64,000 nucleotides of DNA from Meconema thalassinum (Eukaryota > Arthropoda > Insecta > Orthoptera > Tettigoniidae). The position numbers and the translations under genes were made by a program. Where the stretch lies: contig OX336393.1 in assembly GCA_946902985.2 (NCBI GenBank), positions 362,496,779 to 362,560,778 of the forward strand, read 5' to 3'. The notes under the pieces are model-generated. The model was given only the letters and a program-made list of their open reading frames with translations. It had not been told where the DNA came from and did no database searches. Positions 49,903-60,861 of the stretch are shown here, piece by piece. Within the stretch, counting starts at the first letter, position 1, and each line of letters begins with the position of its first letter.

Positions 49903-52148
49903 TTTAACATCATCTTAATAATGTGTTCACGTCTCTAAATTTATATTAATCTCATGTGTTTAAAAGCAGAGGAGATGGACTTCGCCGGTCAGTTACGTAG
50001 GGAAATCAAACAATATTTATTATATCAAAGTTCGGCCGCTTTAAGCAAAATAATTTCAAAACATACTGTTTGGATAATTTTCTACACAAACACGGAAGCC
50101 TCGATGCTCATTTCGCACGTGAAGAAGTATACATCGGAAAACGAATTGCTCATACAACATTTACAGCCACTAAATGCCGCTCCAATTTTTCGCTTCAAGC
50201 TCGTATTAAACGGATTTTAAATGTGTCTCTACATATTGAACCTCTCAGCGCGTTATATGCCCGTTCCGTTACCATGTGCTGAATTCACGTTCAGCTATGT
50301 TTCAAATAATAGCTTCATTTTCGGCAAAGTACTAAAGTACCAAAGTTGGGTAAGTTCAATTTAAGATGAGTCTGTATCGGTTTTGCTAAAAAAAACGGAT
50401 ATTTACATTTTTTTATTCGTAAGTTTGGATCCTTCTTTAACAAATAGATAGCTTTGTTTTACTGTTGGAAGTATTTCATAGCAGACAAAGTAGGGGTCGC
50501 GATCTCAGCAAAAACGTAAAATAAAGCAATTTCCTAAATTGTGCCAAGGATGAAGGGCTAAAGAGCCCGGAATGGTTTCAAATAGCGAACCTTCGAGAGC
50601 TCTATCAAATTAAAATATCAAATTTCGAAAACCACTTCCGCCTAAATGCAGTTCCGGAAAAATATATAAAATCGCTTGTTTCTTTACTCGTTTTCTTTTT
50701 GAATCCAATATGACGTATTTACATATTTCTTTCTTTAATGTGACCCTTGCTTCAATACCCTCAGGTATTTTTCGATTTAAAAGAAAATGTTCACACTGTA
50801 AGAAGTTAGGCCTATATGGGCATAAGTAAAACTCTGCATCGACTTACTCTAATGCAAACTGCTAATCTAATCGACCAGATATGGTTGAGTATCATTGACT
50901 CACACTAGCGTTCGTAGTGGTAGAGAAGGCAAACTACTAATCTAATCTACCGGATAGGCTCTGGTTGAGATTCTGGTGAACAATTATCAGTCCACCGCGT
51001 GTCATCATGCCGTCACCTCGTAAGAAAAGTTTAGTGTGTTCTTTACGTTTGAAAAAGTGGAGAAAACAATTAAAATTAATTACAAATGCTCCAAAAAACG
51101 AAGAGGGTTCATGGAAGGTCTAGTATATGACATAAAGGGTGTTTTCAACATTGAATTGCTTGCCTGAAGGATATAACTGTGGAATTTTCTTCAAAATCAT
51201 ATCTAAGTGGTTTGAATCGGCATTTAAATGTCCCACGGCATCCTCCATTTATGTCACATTACCCGAGTCCTAGGGGTGCGTCATCGTGTGGTGAAAATTC
51301 AATAGAGCAATAGAAACTGGCGAATAGCCCTCTTACCAACATTCTTTGCCTGTCAGTATGTGTGATGCAATTTAAACCAATATATAGAAGCCTAGCCTAG
51401 CTATCTCTGTGACAGAAGTGTCTGGACGAACTCAAACCCCAAACGAATCCTTGAACAGTATGATATGGAACATCATACCCAAAAGGGTGTTTATAGGATA
51501 TGAATCACTATTATTAGGTGTGTTAAATTCAGTACTGAGGATTTAATGAAGTGGATACAGGAAGGATCAAAGTAATTAGAACAGTGGTGACTCCTGATTT
51601 TTATAATGAGTTAGACGTAATAGGATAGGCTACTTATCGACTTAAGATCAATAACTGGGATGCTTTGAGATATTAGACTCGGTCTAATATTAATTATTCA
51701 GTCGCAAAGAACTGTTATGAACACATTACACAATACAATCGAATACCACTTCAAAGATGTGCATACGCTGAAAACAGACTATCCATTCTGACCGAGCGAA
51801 ATCGTAACCAATAAGCCCGTAGTGTTGGTTTCAATTCAACCAGTAGCGAGACTTAAGGATATTAGTATACGTCGTCAGAGCGCCATTAAACCGACCAAAC
51901 CTGCCCCTTCCCCCTCAAGGGCTACCATACATTTCTAAAGCTATAAACACATGCTTTGCAAGGCTTTCTTCCTCAGCTTTCTTCTCCGAGCGGTGAAGGT
52001 CACACTTCACCCATCTAGAGGTGAAATGTAGAACTAGTTACAAGTACTGACAGGGACAGTAATATAAGACAGAACTTATCGAGAGGGCGCGCAAGGTAGC
52101 CCCAAAGACTATTTTACACCTTAGTCAATAAATTGTGAAAAAAGAATA
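49903..52148. other. No recognisable gene or element
   Basis: AT-rich, about 2.2 kb. A CTACTAATCTAATC..CCAGATA-type motif occurs twice near 50,862 and 50,935. Frames up to 88 codons have no family features. A 38-codon basic ORF at 51,007 (MPSPRKKSLVCSLRLKKWRK) is not recognised. No terminal repeats were found. Confidence 0.45.
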
Positions 52149-52192
52149 TATTATACCAGTTTCGGCCAAATTGTGACCCTCTTCAGCAATTG
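52149..52192 (-). ncRNA. Hammerhead-ribozyme-like motif
   Basis: Minus strand: core CTGAAGA (52,186-52,180), one extra G, stem II GGTC with GGCC (one G-U pair) around a CACAATTT loop, GAAAC (52,163-52,159), and a GTA triplet before TAAT, which pairs with ATTG as stem I (one G-U). This is the CTGAAGA..GAAAC style common at PLE ends. No nuclease ORF was found nearby. Confidence 0.5.
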
Positions 52193-52715
52193 ACTTCTAA
52201 AATTTATAAAAACTAATTGAATTACGAGCAGTGATCAATATTTATCATGGGTTTTCCCTTTCTTTGATCACAATTTTTCATAAAAGGTATTCAAAGAACA
52301 GATCTATAACAATGGTTGCTATAAATTGATGGTAGGGCTACTATAAGATAATTTTCATGACACCTATAAAACCCAACGCATACATGAACACCTGTTGTAA
52401 TCCAACTTCACCATAGATATCTACGCAATATTTTCTCAGTCAAAGACCATCAGCTTCATCCATACTATATACCCCAGGTAAAATGTTTTCAAATAAGCTA
52501 GGAATAAATACAATAATATTTTCTAACCATGTTCCCCTCACCAAAAAGCCTTATCTCATCTTATGAAAAGCCATGTAAATATATTATAAAAATCTATTTA
52601 TAAAATAAATTTTACCATCACCAAATATTTTAGTTATAGGTATTTTTTCTTAGAACATTATTTTAGATTGAGTATAAAGAGAAGTAATAAATAGCATACC
52701 TCCCGCCAGTACCGT
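52193..52715. other. No recognisable feature
   Basis: AT-rich sequence without coding signal; it may be the rest of the PLE terminus. Confidence 0.4.
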
Positions 52716-53190
52716 CTCCTTGAAGGCAATCAGGTATAGTCGAAAGATTGGAGGCTTGCGAGCTCAAATGATCCTGAGGCCTATGCCAGCGGGATCTCCG
52801 GCTTCTGGTAGGGGCACCCAAGCTGGACAGGCCTAAGGTGATGAGCCAGTTTAAGAGTAGTATCCTGGTCCTCCAGATTGGGGGTTGGGCGTGGGGCTAA
52901 AATCCCCACACCGTAAAAAGAATCCCATTACAAATCCCTCATGATTGCCTCGGAACACTGGTGGACTTATTGTTGACGAACCTGGCAATGAGAAACGGAA
53001 AAAGGTATGGACATTGGCAACAAGACGTGGGAGGCCAAGAAAGAGATGGATGCAGGACCTCGAGGAAGACTTGAAGATTATGCGGGTTGGAAGCAGGTGG
53101 GAAATGCCGCAGAGTCGAGGAGAGTGGGCGAGAATCGTGAGGGAGCCGAAGCCCATCCTTGGTCGCAGCACCGAGAAGTGACTGATGATG
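52716..53190 (+). pseudogene. LINE-F 3' remnant
   Basis: The frame 52,945-53,181 ends with RGRPRKRWMQDLEEDLKIMR, then GEWARIVREPKPILGRSTEK, a LINE C-terminal tail (GRPRKRW then D-x-x-EW). The upstream GGGGGTTGGGCGTGGGGCT and CTGGTAGGGGCACCCAAGCT stretches are joined to it without a continuous frame. A TGATGATGATGAT tail follows at 53,181. 5'-truncated or internally deleted. Confidence 0.7.
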
Positions 53191-53940
53191 ATGATAATTG
53201 TTGTTTTAAGGGGCCTAACATCTAGGTTATCGGCCCCTAATGGTGTGGATGATAGTGAAAGATGAGATGGTCATGAAAACCATAACCAATACCAACCACA
53301 AACCTACATACTACAAGAAGAATTGGTAAACAAACGAAGTATAAGGCAAATAAAGGACAGGAAGAAAAGAAACTCCCTCAACCCTCGAAGAATGAGGATT
53401 CAGGAACCTGGAAGGAAGGAGAGCCATGAAAGGCAGATAGGAAAGGGAAAGAGGAGAGGGCCCACCCCAAAGTCAATGGAAAAGAGGGAAAACGGACCCA
53501 GCTCAGGAATCCCTCGGGATCGCCAACTCCCGAACTCACCTGCCGTGAACCTCTGAGGGTGTAGCAATATCCAGGGTGCACCAGGAATCGTGGGGCTACA
53601 CACACTTGAGGGCCTTGAGCAGAAGGCAGGAGATAACATTAAAAGAAAAAGAAAGCTGACCCCTCGCAGAAGGAGGGTACCGGGTATCAGGAAAGATGAG
53701 ACAATGGTCAATTAAGGCGGGAAAGGAAGAGACTCCCTAGGCCTCGGATACCCTAATACCGTCGGGGTCGGAGAAGAACAAGATTTGACCAAGGGAGGTC
53801 GACAGGAAAGAAGACGGAGAGGAGCCCGGCACAAGTAAGTGGAAGGAATGCCTGACTCAGCTGGGGCCCCGTGGTCACCAACCCACGTCCCACAAGTTGT
53901 GAGCCCCTGGGGTAGAGGAAGTAACTAAGTGGGTAAGTAA
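53191..53940. mobile_element. Unnamed retroelement remnants
   Basis: On the minus strand, AGATGTTAGGCCCCTTAAAAC (53,195-53,225) has the form of a retroelement 3' end, related to the tail at 27,643-27,698. Further on, GGCCCCGTGGTCACCAACCC at 53,864 matches 14,673. Purine-rich sequence between carries short unrecognised frames. Confidence 0.45.
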
Positions 53941-54741
53941 GTAATGAATTTCACAGAATGTAGAAGATGTGTTCTTTAAGAAACATGGTGTTTGTTGAAG
54001 GTAAGAAGTATCCACTTGCTGTTATATTTTGCATTATGTCGTAAAGCAGTCTCATAAAATATTCATGCTTACGGTCTCCTTCCTGTGATGTAAAATAAAG
54101 TTGTTCGATAGACTGCGGCGTAATAACGATCTGGAAGGTAATAGCTCTCTTACAGCACTGTTTATAACTATGCAGCACACAACAGGTTGTACAGATTAAT
54201 TATGATCTCTAGAGAGTGCGCGATAACTTTCTGGAGAATTATAGGTCACGTGCACTTTCGTTAGCACGTACTTTCAAAGTTAGATTTCAAAACTATATGA
54301 ATTTATATATTGTTATGCAGAAGTTTCGTAACTCCAGAAATGTGAAAAGTTATTCCGTTCATTTTTATTCCCTTCGCTTGGGATTTTTTTCTTTTTTCTT
54401 CCTCTTTATATTTTCTTCTCCGACGCCTGCAGAATTAGATTTCTTAGAGGGAGTGCAGTGTAAATCGGAAGAGTGCAACACATTGTTTATAACCCCACGG
54501 CGTAACCGTAGTGTTCAATCGCGAGAGGGAGCTGTAGCAAGTCTGCAGATCATAGATTAGAAAAACGGCGCTGACAGCGGCTATCCTGAGTGTAGTTTAT
54601 CATAAGGTTTTTCCACATTCCCTCCAGGCAAATGCTAGGATAGTACATTATTACATGACCGGGAGCACAACCACATTACTTGTCCCTGACACACTCCTTA
54701 AGTCAGGACAGAAGCACTGGTTATCATGCAATTTCAACACA
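53941..54741. other. No recognisable feature
   Basis: The 114-codon frame at 54,216-54,560 has a hydrophobic stretch (GFFSFFFLFIFSS) but no family motif or recognisable gene context. It may be chance. Confidence 0.4.
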
Positions 54742-54759
54742 CACTTAAGGAACAAGGTA

Positions 54760-55088
54760 AAGCCTCCGTAAGTTAGGCGGCAGCACACTGGCCTCTCACC
54801 GCTGGGTCCGTGGTTCAAACCCCGGTCACTCCATGTGAGATTTGTGCTCAACAAAACGGAGGCAAACAGGTTTTTCTCCGGGTACTCCGGCTTTCCCTGT
54901 CACAATTTCATTCCAGCAACACTCTCCACTATCATTTCATCTGTCATTCTTTTAATCACTGCCCTAGGGAAGTGCGACAGGCTTCGGCAGCCGGCATAGT
55001 TCATATCCTCGCCGCTAGATGGGGGCTTCATTCATTCCATTCCCTGACCCGGTCGGCCGACTGAAAGCAGGCTGTGGATTTTCATTTT
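54760..55088 (+). mobile_element. SINE-F, full copy, with 18-bp TSD
   Basis: Head GGCGGCAGCACACTGGCCTC (A box), B box GTGGTTCAAACCCCGG, body with GGTTTTTCTCCGGGTACTCC, 3' end CTGTGGATTTTCATTTT. TSD CACTTAAGGAACAAGGTA (54,742-54,759) with two mismatches at 55,089-55,106. Confidence 0.88.
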
Positions 55089-55106
55089 CACTTAAGGGAA
55101 AAGGTA

Positions 55107-55978
55107 CAGCTTTTGCACGGCAATTTCTACTGAGTAAAAAAATATATATATCTCATTAACTATCTGTTGCAAAGAAATAAAACTTTGCAGAATTATTAAA
55201 CAAAGTTCACTCATTATTGTGATTATGCACAAAACCCGTTTTATATTATCCTTGCATTATTAAACGACCAAATTTTCATCTGTTTCTTGTACAGTTGGAC
55301 AGCGTTTATATAATCACTACACCTCAATTTAAAATATTTACAAGAATGTTCTTTGAGTTGTTGGTAATATTCACAGCTACACCATACACAAAAATTATTG
55401 ATACACAAACTATTTTGGTGTATGTTGTGCTTTTTGTACAATACACAATCATGCAAAATTTCATTGAGATATCTAAAATAGTATTTGAGTTATCATGTAA
55501 ACGCTGTGTGAAAATAGAGTTTTCGGGAAACGAGTTTCAAACTTACATAAGTGTATAATTTAAGGAGACAACTTAAGCGACAGCAACTAACATTCAGGAC
55601 ATTTCTCTGGAAGTATTAAAGATATTTTCATTTTGTTTTCACCAAATGAAAGATAAAATATTAGTCATTTAAATAATGCATTAAATGATTTGACCCTGGA
55701 AGGTGTACCTCCTCCCTTAAGTACATGTTCCTGATGACCAAGATGTCCCAAGCCCCTTAAATAAGGTAAACACCAATATCATCAAAATACAACATCGTGG
55801 TGTAATAGTGTTATTGGTTATATTCGCTGAGTTTTCGAAATCGATTCCTTATTCTGCTAAGAAATATAAAACGGAGTCTACTCAGTCTCGACAGAATTAC
55901 ATAGTATAGCGGCCCTCGTAAACGCGTGTCCGACGTACTGTACATGTATACGAAACCGGCCATGGTGGCCGAGGGTGC
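55107..55978. other. AT-rich, no recognisable feature
   Basis: The 87-codon plus frame at 55,295-55,558 is hydrophobic but not recognised. No repeats were seen. Confidence 0.4.
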
Positions 55979-56356
55979 TTAAGGGACACTAGGACTGAGT
56001 TTTTAGGCAAAAATGACAAAATAACGGGTTTTTTCCCATATATAGGCCTATATCTTATGGACCCCTGTGGATCATTTCAGTAAAACAGTTATCATGCACC
56101 GCTATTTTTAAAGGCTCAACGACATTTTTAAATCTCCTCTGCGTAAAAATAAGATGGAAGGCAAATCATAGAAAGTAGGCTATTCTTTTAAAACTAGAAA
56201 TCCTAGAAGTCGTAGGTTAACTGAAACGAAATGTCTTCATGCTCTTTATCTCTAAAACAAACCATTGTATTTTTCAGATTTTTTCCAGAAAAGTTTCATT
56301 GGGTGAGCCAAACTGGATAATATAGGATGCGATTTTATAAAAATGCTTTTATCTCC

Positions 56357-56741
56357 GTCTGTTAGGTAGTCAGCCCGAAGGCTGGTTGGATCCTCAAAAA
56401 GCACCGCCATTACGTTATGTGAGTAGATACCCACAAAAACCCAAGGCAGCGCTATTTTGAGGCGTTCTAGGCAAGAAGAGGAGTGAGGTAGTTTGCCATT
56501 GCTTTCCTCACTGAGTCAGAACAGTAGTCCTAACCCTATGAGTTGAACCTTTCACAGCATTCACAGGCACTGACTGTGCCCCGAATGCCATTACTAAGCA
56601 CCACCCATACCTCAGTAGCTTCCATATAATCACAGCCATGAGTGAGACTGAGACATCGGTGAAAAGCCACCTTTTACTCCAGCCTGTGCCAACTGACAAA
56701 TGCAAATGTACTGTATTCATCAAGAGATGGCAAACAGGCCT
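56357..56741. mobile_element. Retroposon SINE-J with 11-bp TSD
   Basis: A ~385-bp insert from GTCTGTTAGGTAGTCAGCCC to the CAAACAGGCC region. TSD CTTTTATCTCC (56,346-56,356) with CTTTTATTTCC (56,742-56,752). No clear tRNA boxes and no second copy in the window, so class and orientation are unknown. Confidence 0.6.
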
Positions 56742-57110
56742 CTTTTATTTCCAAACAACGTTTTTAGGTAATCAAAGTGCTCCATATGCACGAGATATTC
56801 ACCAATTTTTCTAAAAAAATAAATCACTGGATATTCAGAAACACATGTGTTGTAAGATAACATTGCAATATCTTCAGCCACTTTGTAAATTACAGACCAA
56901 AAGATAAAAAACTATGAAAAATTATCAAAATTCATAAAACATGATGGCACATCAAAAAAAAAACTGACAGCATACATGTATCACTTTCCTGAAATGTCTC
57001 AATGTTATAATACTTAGAATACTGTAGTTTTATGTATATGTAATGAAAATATCAAGCGTTTTACACAGTTGCTAATGCGCATGGAGCATTTTGATCACAC
57101 GGTATTTTTT

Positions 57111-57598
57111 ATTTTTTTTTAGTCGTTTACCCTCCAGGTTGGTGGAACCCTCGGACTCAGCGAGGGAACTCACCACTACCGCCTCTACGGGCAGTGTCCT
57201 AGAGCTGGGAACATCGAATCGGAAGGGATACAACTGGTGAGGTGGGATTGGCACCTCGCCCAGGCGGCCTCACCTGCAAAGCGAACAGGGGCCTCATGAG
57301 GGAAGGTAAGGGATGGTTAGGATGGAGAGACAAGGAAGTGGGAAGGAGGCGGCCGTGGCCTTTAAGAAGGTACCATCCCGGCATTTGCCCGAAGACGAAG
57401 TGAGAAACCACGGAAAACCACTTCAAGGATGGCTGAGGGGGAATCGAACCCCCTCTACTCATTTGGGCCACCCGAGGCTGAGTAGACCCCGTTCCAGTCC
57501 TCGTACCACTTTTCAATTTCGTGGCAGAGCCGGGAATCGAACCCAGGACCTCCGAGGCGGCAGCTAAGCATGCTGACCGCTACGCTACGGAGGCGACT
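57111..57598 (-). mobile_element. SINE-E, copy 1, with 12-bp TSD
   Basis: Minus strand: head GCCTCCGTAGCGTAGCGGTC (A box), B box GGGTTCGATTCCCGG, then a second tRNA-like box in the opposite sense (GGGGAATCGAACCCC in plus sense), a GGCCACGGCCGCC block and the CCAACCTGGAGGGTAAACG end. TSD ACGGTATTTTTT (57,099-57,110) with ACGGTATATTTT (57,599-57,610). Second copy at 60,367-60,844. Confidence 0.88.
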
Positions 57599-57675
57599 AC
57601 GGTATATTTTAATAATATAATTAGTAAAAAATCAATTATATTTCATCCAATTATTTTCAAATTTGGTATGTGACT

Positions 57676-58361
57676 CAACATTAAGAAAACAAAATATATG
57701 ATAATATCGCGAAAACCAGCATTGTCACAAGTCCTTTTAGTCGATGGACATCAGATTGAGCGAGTCAAGAGTTTGGTTTATTTAGGACAGAATATTAATG
57801 AGAATTGGGATCCTTCGGTTGAAATAAGATGCCGTATAGAGAAGGCTAGATCCATCTTTATGACAATGAAACAACTACTATGCTGTCGAGATCTCAGTAT
57901 GACGCTTAAGAAAAGAATTGTGAAGTGTTATGTTGTCTCCACCCTTCTTTATGGTGTTGAAGCTTGGACCTTGTCCGTAGCTACAGAAAAGAAGATTCGA
58001 GCTTTTGAAATGTGGATATACCGGCGGATTCTTAAAATTTCGTGGACAGAACATGTGAGTAATGTCGAGGTTCTTCAGCGTGTGAGCAGCCAACCTGAGC
58101 TGTTAAACACAATTAAGAAGAGGAAATTGGAATACATGGGACACATGATGAGGAATCCAAAATACCGTCTGCTCCAAGTTATACTTCAGGGTAAAATTGA
58201 AGGACGGCGTGGACCAGGAAGGAGACGAATAACTTGGATGGATAATTTAAAAACGTGGTTTGGGCTGTCTTCCACGGAACTCTTCAGGATTGCACAGGAT
58301 AAGAAGGTGTTAGCCATGGTGGTAGCCAACGTCCGTATCGGATAAGGTAGAAGAAGAAGAA
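57676..58361 (+). mobile_element. LINE-E, 5'-truncated, with 11-bp TSD
   Basis: A 686-bp insertion carrying one open frame and ending in a (GAA)n tail. The TSD GGTATGTGACT is perfect at 57,665-57,675 and 58,362-58,372. Confidence 0.9.
57698..58345 (+). CDS. LINE-E reverse transcriptase C-terminal part, open
   Basis: 215 codons without a stop. It covers the thumb and C-terminal tail after the RT palm: IERVKSLVYLGQNINENWDP, then KKRIVKCYVVSTLLYGVEAW, then FEMWIYRRILKISWTEHVSN, then KRKLEYMGHMMRNPKYRLLQ and GRRGPGRRRITWMDNLKTWF. The catalytic FADD block is upstream of the truncation, so the product would be inactive. The intact frame and clean TSD point to a recent insertion. Confidence 0.85.
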   Translation: MIISRKPALSQVLLVDGHQIERVKSLVYLGQNINENWDPSVEIRCRIEKARSIFMTMKQLLCCRDLSMTLKKRIVKCYVVSTLLYGVEAWTLSVATEKKIRAFEMWIYRRILKISWTEHVSNVEVLQRVSSQPELLNTIKKRKLEYMGHMMRNPKYRLLQVILQGKIEGRRGPGRRRITWMDNLKTWFGLSSTELFRIAQDKKVLAMVVANVRIG

Positions 58362-58463
58362 GGTATGTGACTTAGTGTTACTATTCTATGTAAGCAGATT
58401 AAATTTTAACTCATTCTGATCAAAAATGTGGAAGTAGAAAAATGCAGTCCTAGTGTCCCGTAA

Positions 58464-58891
58464 CGATAACCACTCCCCCAACGTGGCAAGCAATTCATAT
58501 TTATGTACAGTCTTTTTATATGTCGAATTTGATGGTTCATTCTCTGGTTGGTTGTGTTATGTCTTGTGATTGCGTATCCCATAAACAGTAATTTTAAAGT
58601 AACACATACTTATTATTCCATAAATTTTAGCGTTCTCATTTACCGTCTGTTTAATCCCGAATAGCAACGATCCCAGCTGTGATGTTTTCATTTGCACCAT
58701 CAACATAAATCGCCACTCGGTGCTCACCCCAGTAACTACCTAGCACCATTCAGTTGCCTTGTCCCGGTCCAGTTAATGCATATGGGAGTGACGTATGGCC
58801 CTGTGACAGTTTTTACAGTGCATATGTTATCCAATAGGCTACTCACCGTAGCCAAACGTTCTGAAGCATGCTCCACGACTGTACTGGTATC
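58464..58891. other. No recognisable feature
   Basis: Short frames on both strands without motif. Confidence 0.45.
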
Positions 58892-58902
58892 AGGCGTTGG
58901 AA

Positions 58903-59271
58903 TTGCCGCGGTTGGTGAGTGGATAGCGTGTCGGTCTACTAACCCCAAGATTGCAGGTTCGCTCCTGGCCGTGGTAAGTAACTTTTTGAAATGCGGCAAA
59001 AATACGACACGCATGTCATACGATGTTGGCATGTCAAAGAACGCATTTGAATTCAGTAGGCCGTGTTCATAATGGCAAAATTAATCTCGGGAGTTTCCGC
59101 CAATACGAAGTTCCTCATTTCTCTACTAGAAAGCGCTATAGTGTTCACGAAGATTAGATATCTAACCTCCTTGACTTTCATAGTGATTCAAGGAACAACG
59201 AAATTCGACATGCAAGCTACCCTCTGGATGTGAAATTACAAAGCTTGCCCCCGGCACCCGAGGCCATACGA

Positions 59272-59310
<39 letters not shown>
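58903..59310 (+). mobile_element. SINE-I with (ATT)n tail and 11-bp TSD
   Basis: Head GCGGTTGGTGAGTGGATAGC (A box), B box GCAGGTTCGCTCCTGG, then an unrelated body and a 3' tail of ~13 ATT units (59,272-59,310). The TSD AGGCGTTGGAA is perfect at 58,892-58,902 and 59,311-59,321. Only copy of this family in the window. Confidence 0.88.
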
Positions 59311-59311
<1 letters not shown>

Positions 59312-59321
59312 GGCGTTGGAA

Positions 59322-60351
59322 GGTTTATGGTTCGAATCCCAGGGCTGATAACGGCCTCCTTGAGTGTTAATACCCGAATTTCTCCATTCTCACTTCAGCC
59401 AAATCCTGGATGATACCCTATTTGAAGTCCTGGGCCACGTAACCCTAGTCGGAGGGCTGGAAAGGGATACACTCAGTATCGTGACACAGAACTGAGAAGA
59501 GGAGGGTTCGATTCCAACCTCAGTTATCCTAGATGTGGTGTTTTGTGGTTTCCCAATTCTACGCCAGGCAAATGTTGGGATGGTGCCTAATTAAATTATG
59601 GCCACGGCCGCTTCCTTCTCCATTCTAGCATCCTTGGCTGTCACCCCTGAGTTAGGGGTTTGATTCATAACTCAGCCATCCTAGAAGTGGATTTCCGTGG
59701 TTTCACTATTTTAAACCAGGGAAAAGGTGGGGAAGTGCCTAGTTAAATTATGGCCACGGCCGCCTCTTTCTCCAGTCTAGCATTCTTGGCTGTTACCTCT
59801 AAGATCTGGGTTCGATTCCAACCTCATTTATCCTAGATGTGGTCTTCGGTGGTTTCAAAATCTTACACCAGGAAAATGGAGGGATGGTGCTTAATTTTTG
59901 GCCACGGCTGCCTCCTTCTCCATTCTAGCATTCCTGGCTCTCACCTCTAAGGTCTGGGTTCGATTCCAACCTCAGTTATCCTAGATGTGGTTTTCCGTGG
60001 TTTCCCAATCTTTACTCCAGGCAAATATGGAAAGGTGCCTAACTAAATTATGGTCACGGCCACTTCCTTTCCATTCTAGCATTGTTGACTGTGACCCCTG
60101 CGTTCCGGGTTTGATTCCCGGCTCAGCCAAGAAATTCATTTCTGGTCTGAGGGCTGCAACGATCTACACTCAGCCTCGTGACACAGACCTGAGGAGAGGT
60201 GAAATCGATTCCTACCAAGATGCTTCCCACTTCAACTGCAGGCAAATGGCGTGGCAGTGCCTAACTGAATTGGGGCCACGACTGTCTCCTTCCCTGATCC
60301 TAGTTTAAATCACAGTTACACACACTAAAACAGCCATCACAATAACACAGG
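59322..60351 (+). mobile_element. SINE-D with internal tandem amplification
   Basis: A SINE-D start (B-box-like GGTTCGAATCCCAGG at ~59,331), then four tandem units of 148-152 bp beginning at 59,507, 59,659, 59,811 and 59,959, then a normal SINE-D 3' portion from 60,110 (TTTGATTCCCGGCTCAGCC). Each unit runs from TTCGATTCC through TTTCCGTGGTTTCCCA and GGCCACGGCCGCCTCC to CATTCTAGCATTCTTGGCTG, so each carries a B box and part of the next head. ORFs in it are incidental. Confidence 0.85.
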
Positions 60352-60366
60352 TACATACACATACAT

Positions 60367-60844
60367 GTCGCCTCCGTTGCGTAGTGGTCAGCGTGAGTAG
60401 CTGCCGCCCCGGTGGTCCTGGGTTCGATTTCTAGCTCTGCCACGAAATTTGAAAAATGGTATGAGGACTGGAACGGGGTCTACTCAGCCTCGGGCGGTCC
60501 AATTGAGGGGGTCCGATTCCCACCTCAGCCATCCTCGAAGTGGTTTTCCGTGATTTCCCACTTCGCCCTCGGGCAAATGGCAGGATGGCGCCTACTGTAA
60601 GGCCACGGCCGCCTCCTTCCCTTTTCCTTGCCTATCCCTCCCAATCTTCCCTTCCCATCCCTCATGAGGCCCCTGTTCGCTTTGCAGGTGAGGCTGCCTG
60701 GGCGAGGTGCTGATCACACCTCCCGAGTTGTATCGCGCATTTCCACATGTTTCAAACTCCAGAACACTGTCCGCAGAGGCAGTAGTGGTGGGATCCCTCT
60801 CTGAGTTCGTGGAAAAACCAACCTGGAGGTTAAAAATATATATA
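60367..60844 (+). mobile_element. SINE-E, copy 2, with 15-bp TSD
   Basis: Head CGCCTCCGTTGCGTAGTGGT, B box GGGTTCGATTTCTAG, a second GGTCCGATTCCCACC box, and 3' end CCAACCTGGAGGTTAAAAAT. The TSD TACATACACATACAT is at 60,352-60,366 and 60,845-60,859, though it is a simple-repeat-like sequence. It lies directly before the hAT frame. Confidence 0.85.
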
Positions 60845-60861
60845 TACATACACATACATAC

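Larger units (their letters stand above)
55983..58459. mobile_element. TIR element of ~2.5 kb holding three later insertions
   Basis: GGGACACTAGGACTGAGTTTT at 55,983 is inverted at 58,437-58,459 (AAAAATGCAGTCCTAGTGTCCC region). The flanks are TTAA on the left and GTAA on the right, compatible with a decayed TTAA duplication (piggyBac-type), which is tentative. Without SINE-J, SINE-E and LINE-E it would be ~0.9 kb and non-coding, that is, a MITE-like element. Confidence 0.65.

Noticed and set aside
51007..51123. 38-codon basic ORF MPSPRKKSLVCSLRLKKWRK..
   Set aside because: Too short and without homology cues or neighbours to support it as a gene.
54216..54560. 114-codon ORF with a hydrophobic segment as a membrane protein
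   Set aside because: One hydrophobic run in AT-rich DNA is expected by chance, and there is no other support.
59507..60109. Regular repeats as a CRISPR array
   Set aside because: The units are ~150-bp head-to-tail SINE pieces with no short repeat-spacer pattern, in a eukaryotic genome.
416..60844. Many A/B-box tRNA-like sequences as tRNA genes
   Set aside because: They lack complete cloverleafs, are followed by conserved SINE bodies, and several have TSDs, so they were called SINEs.
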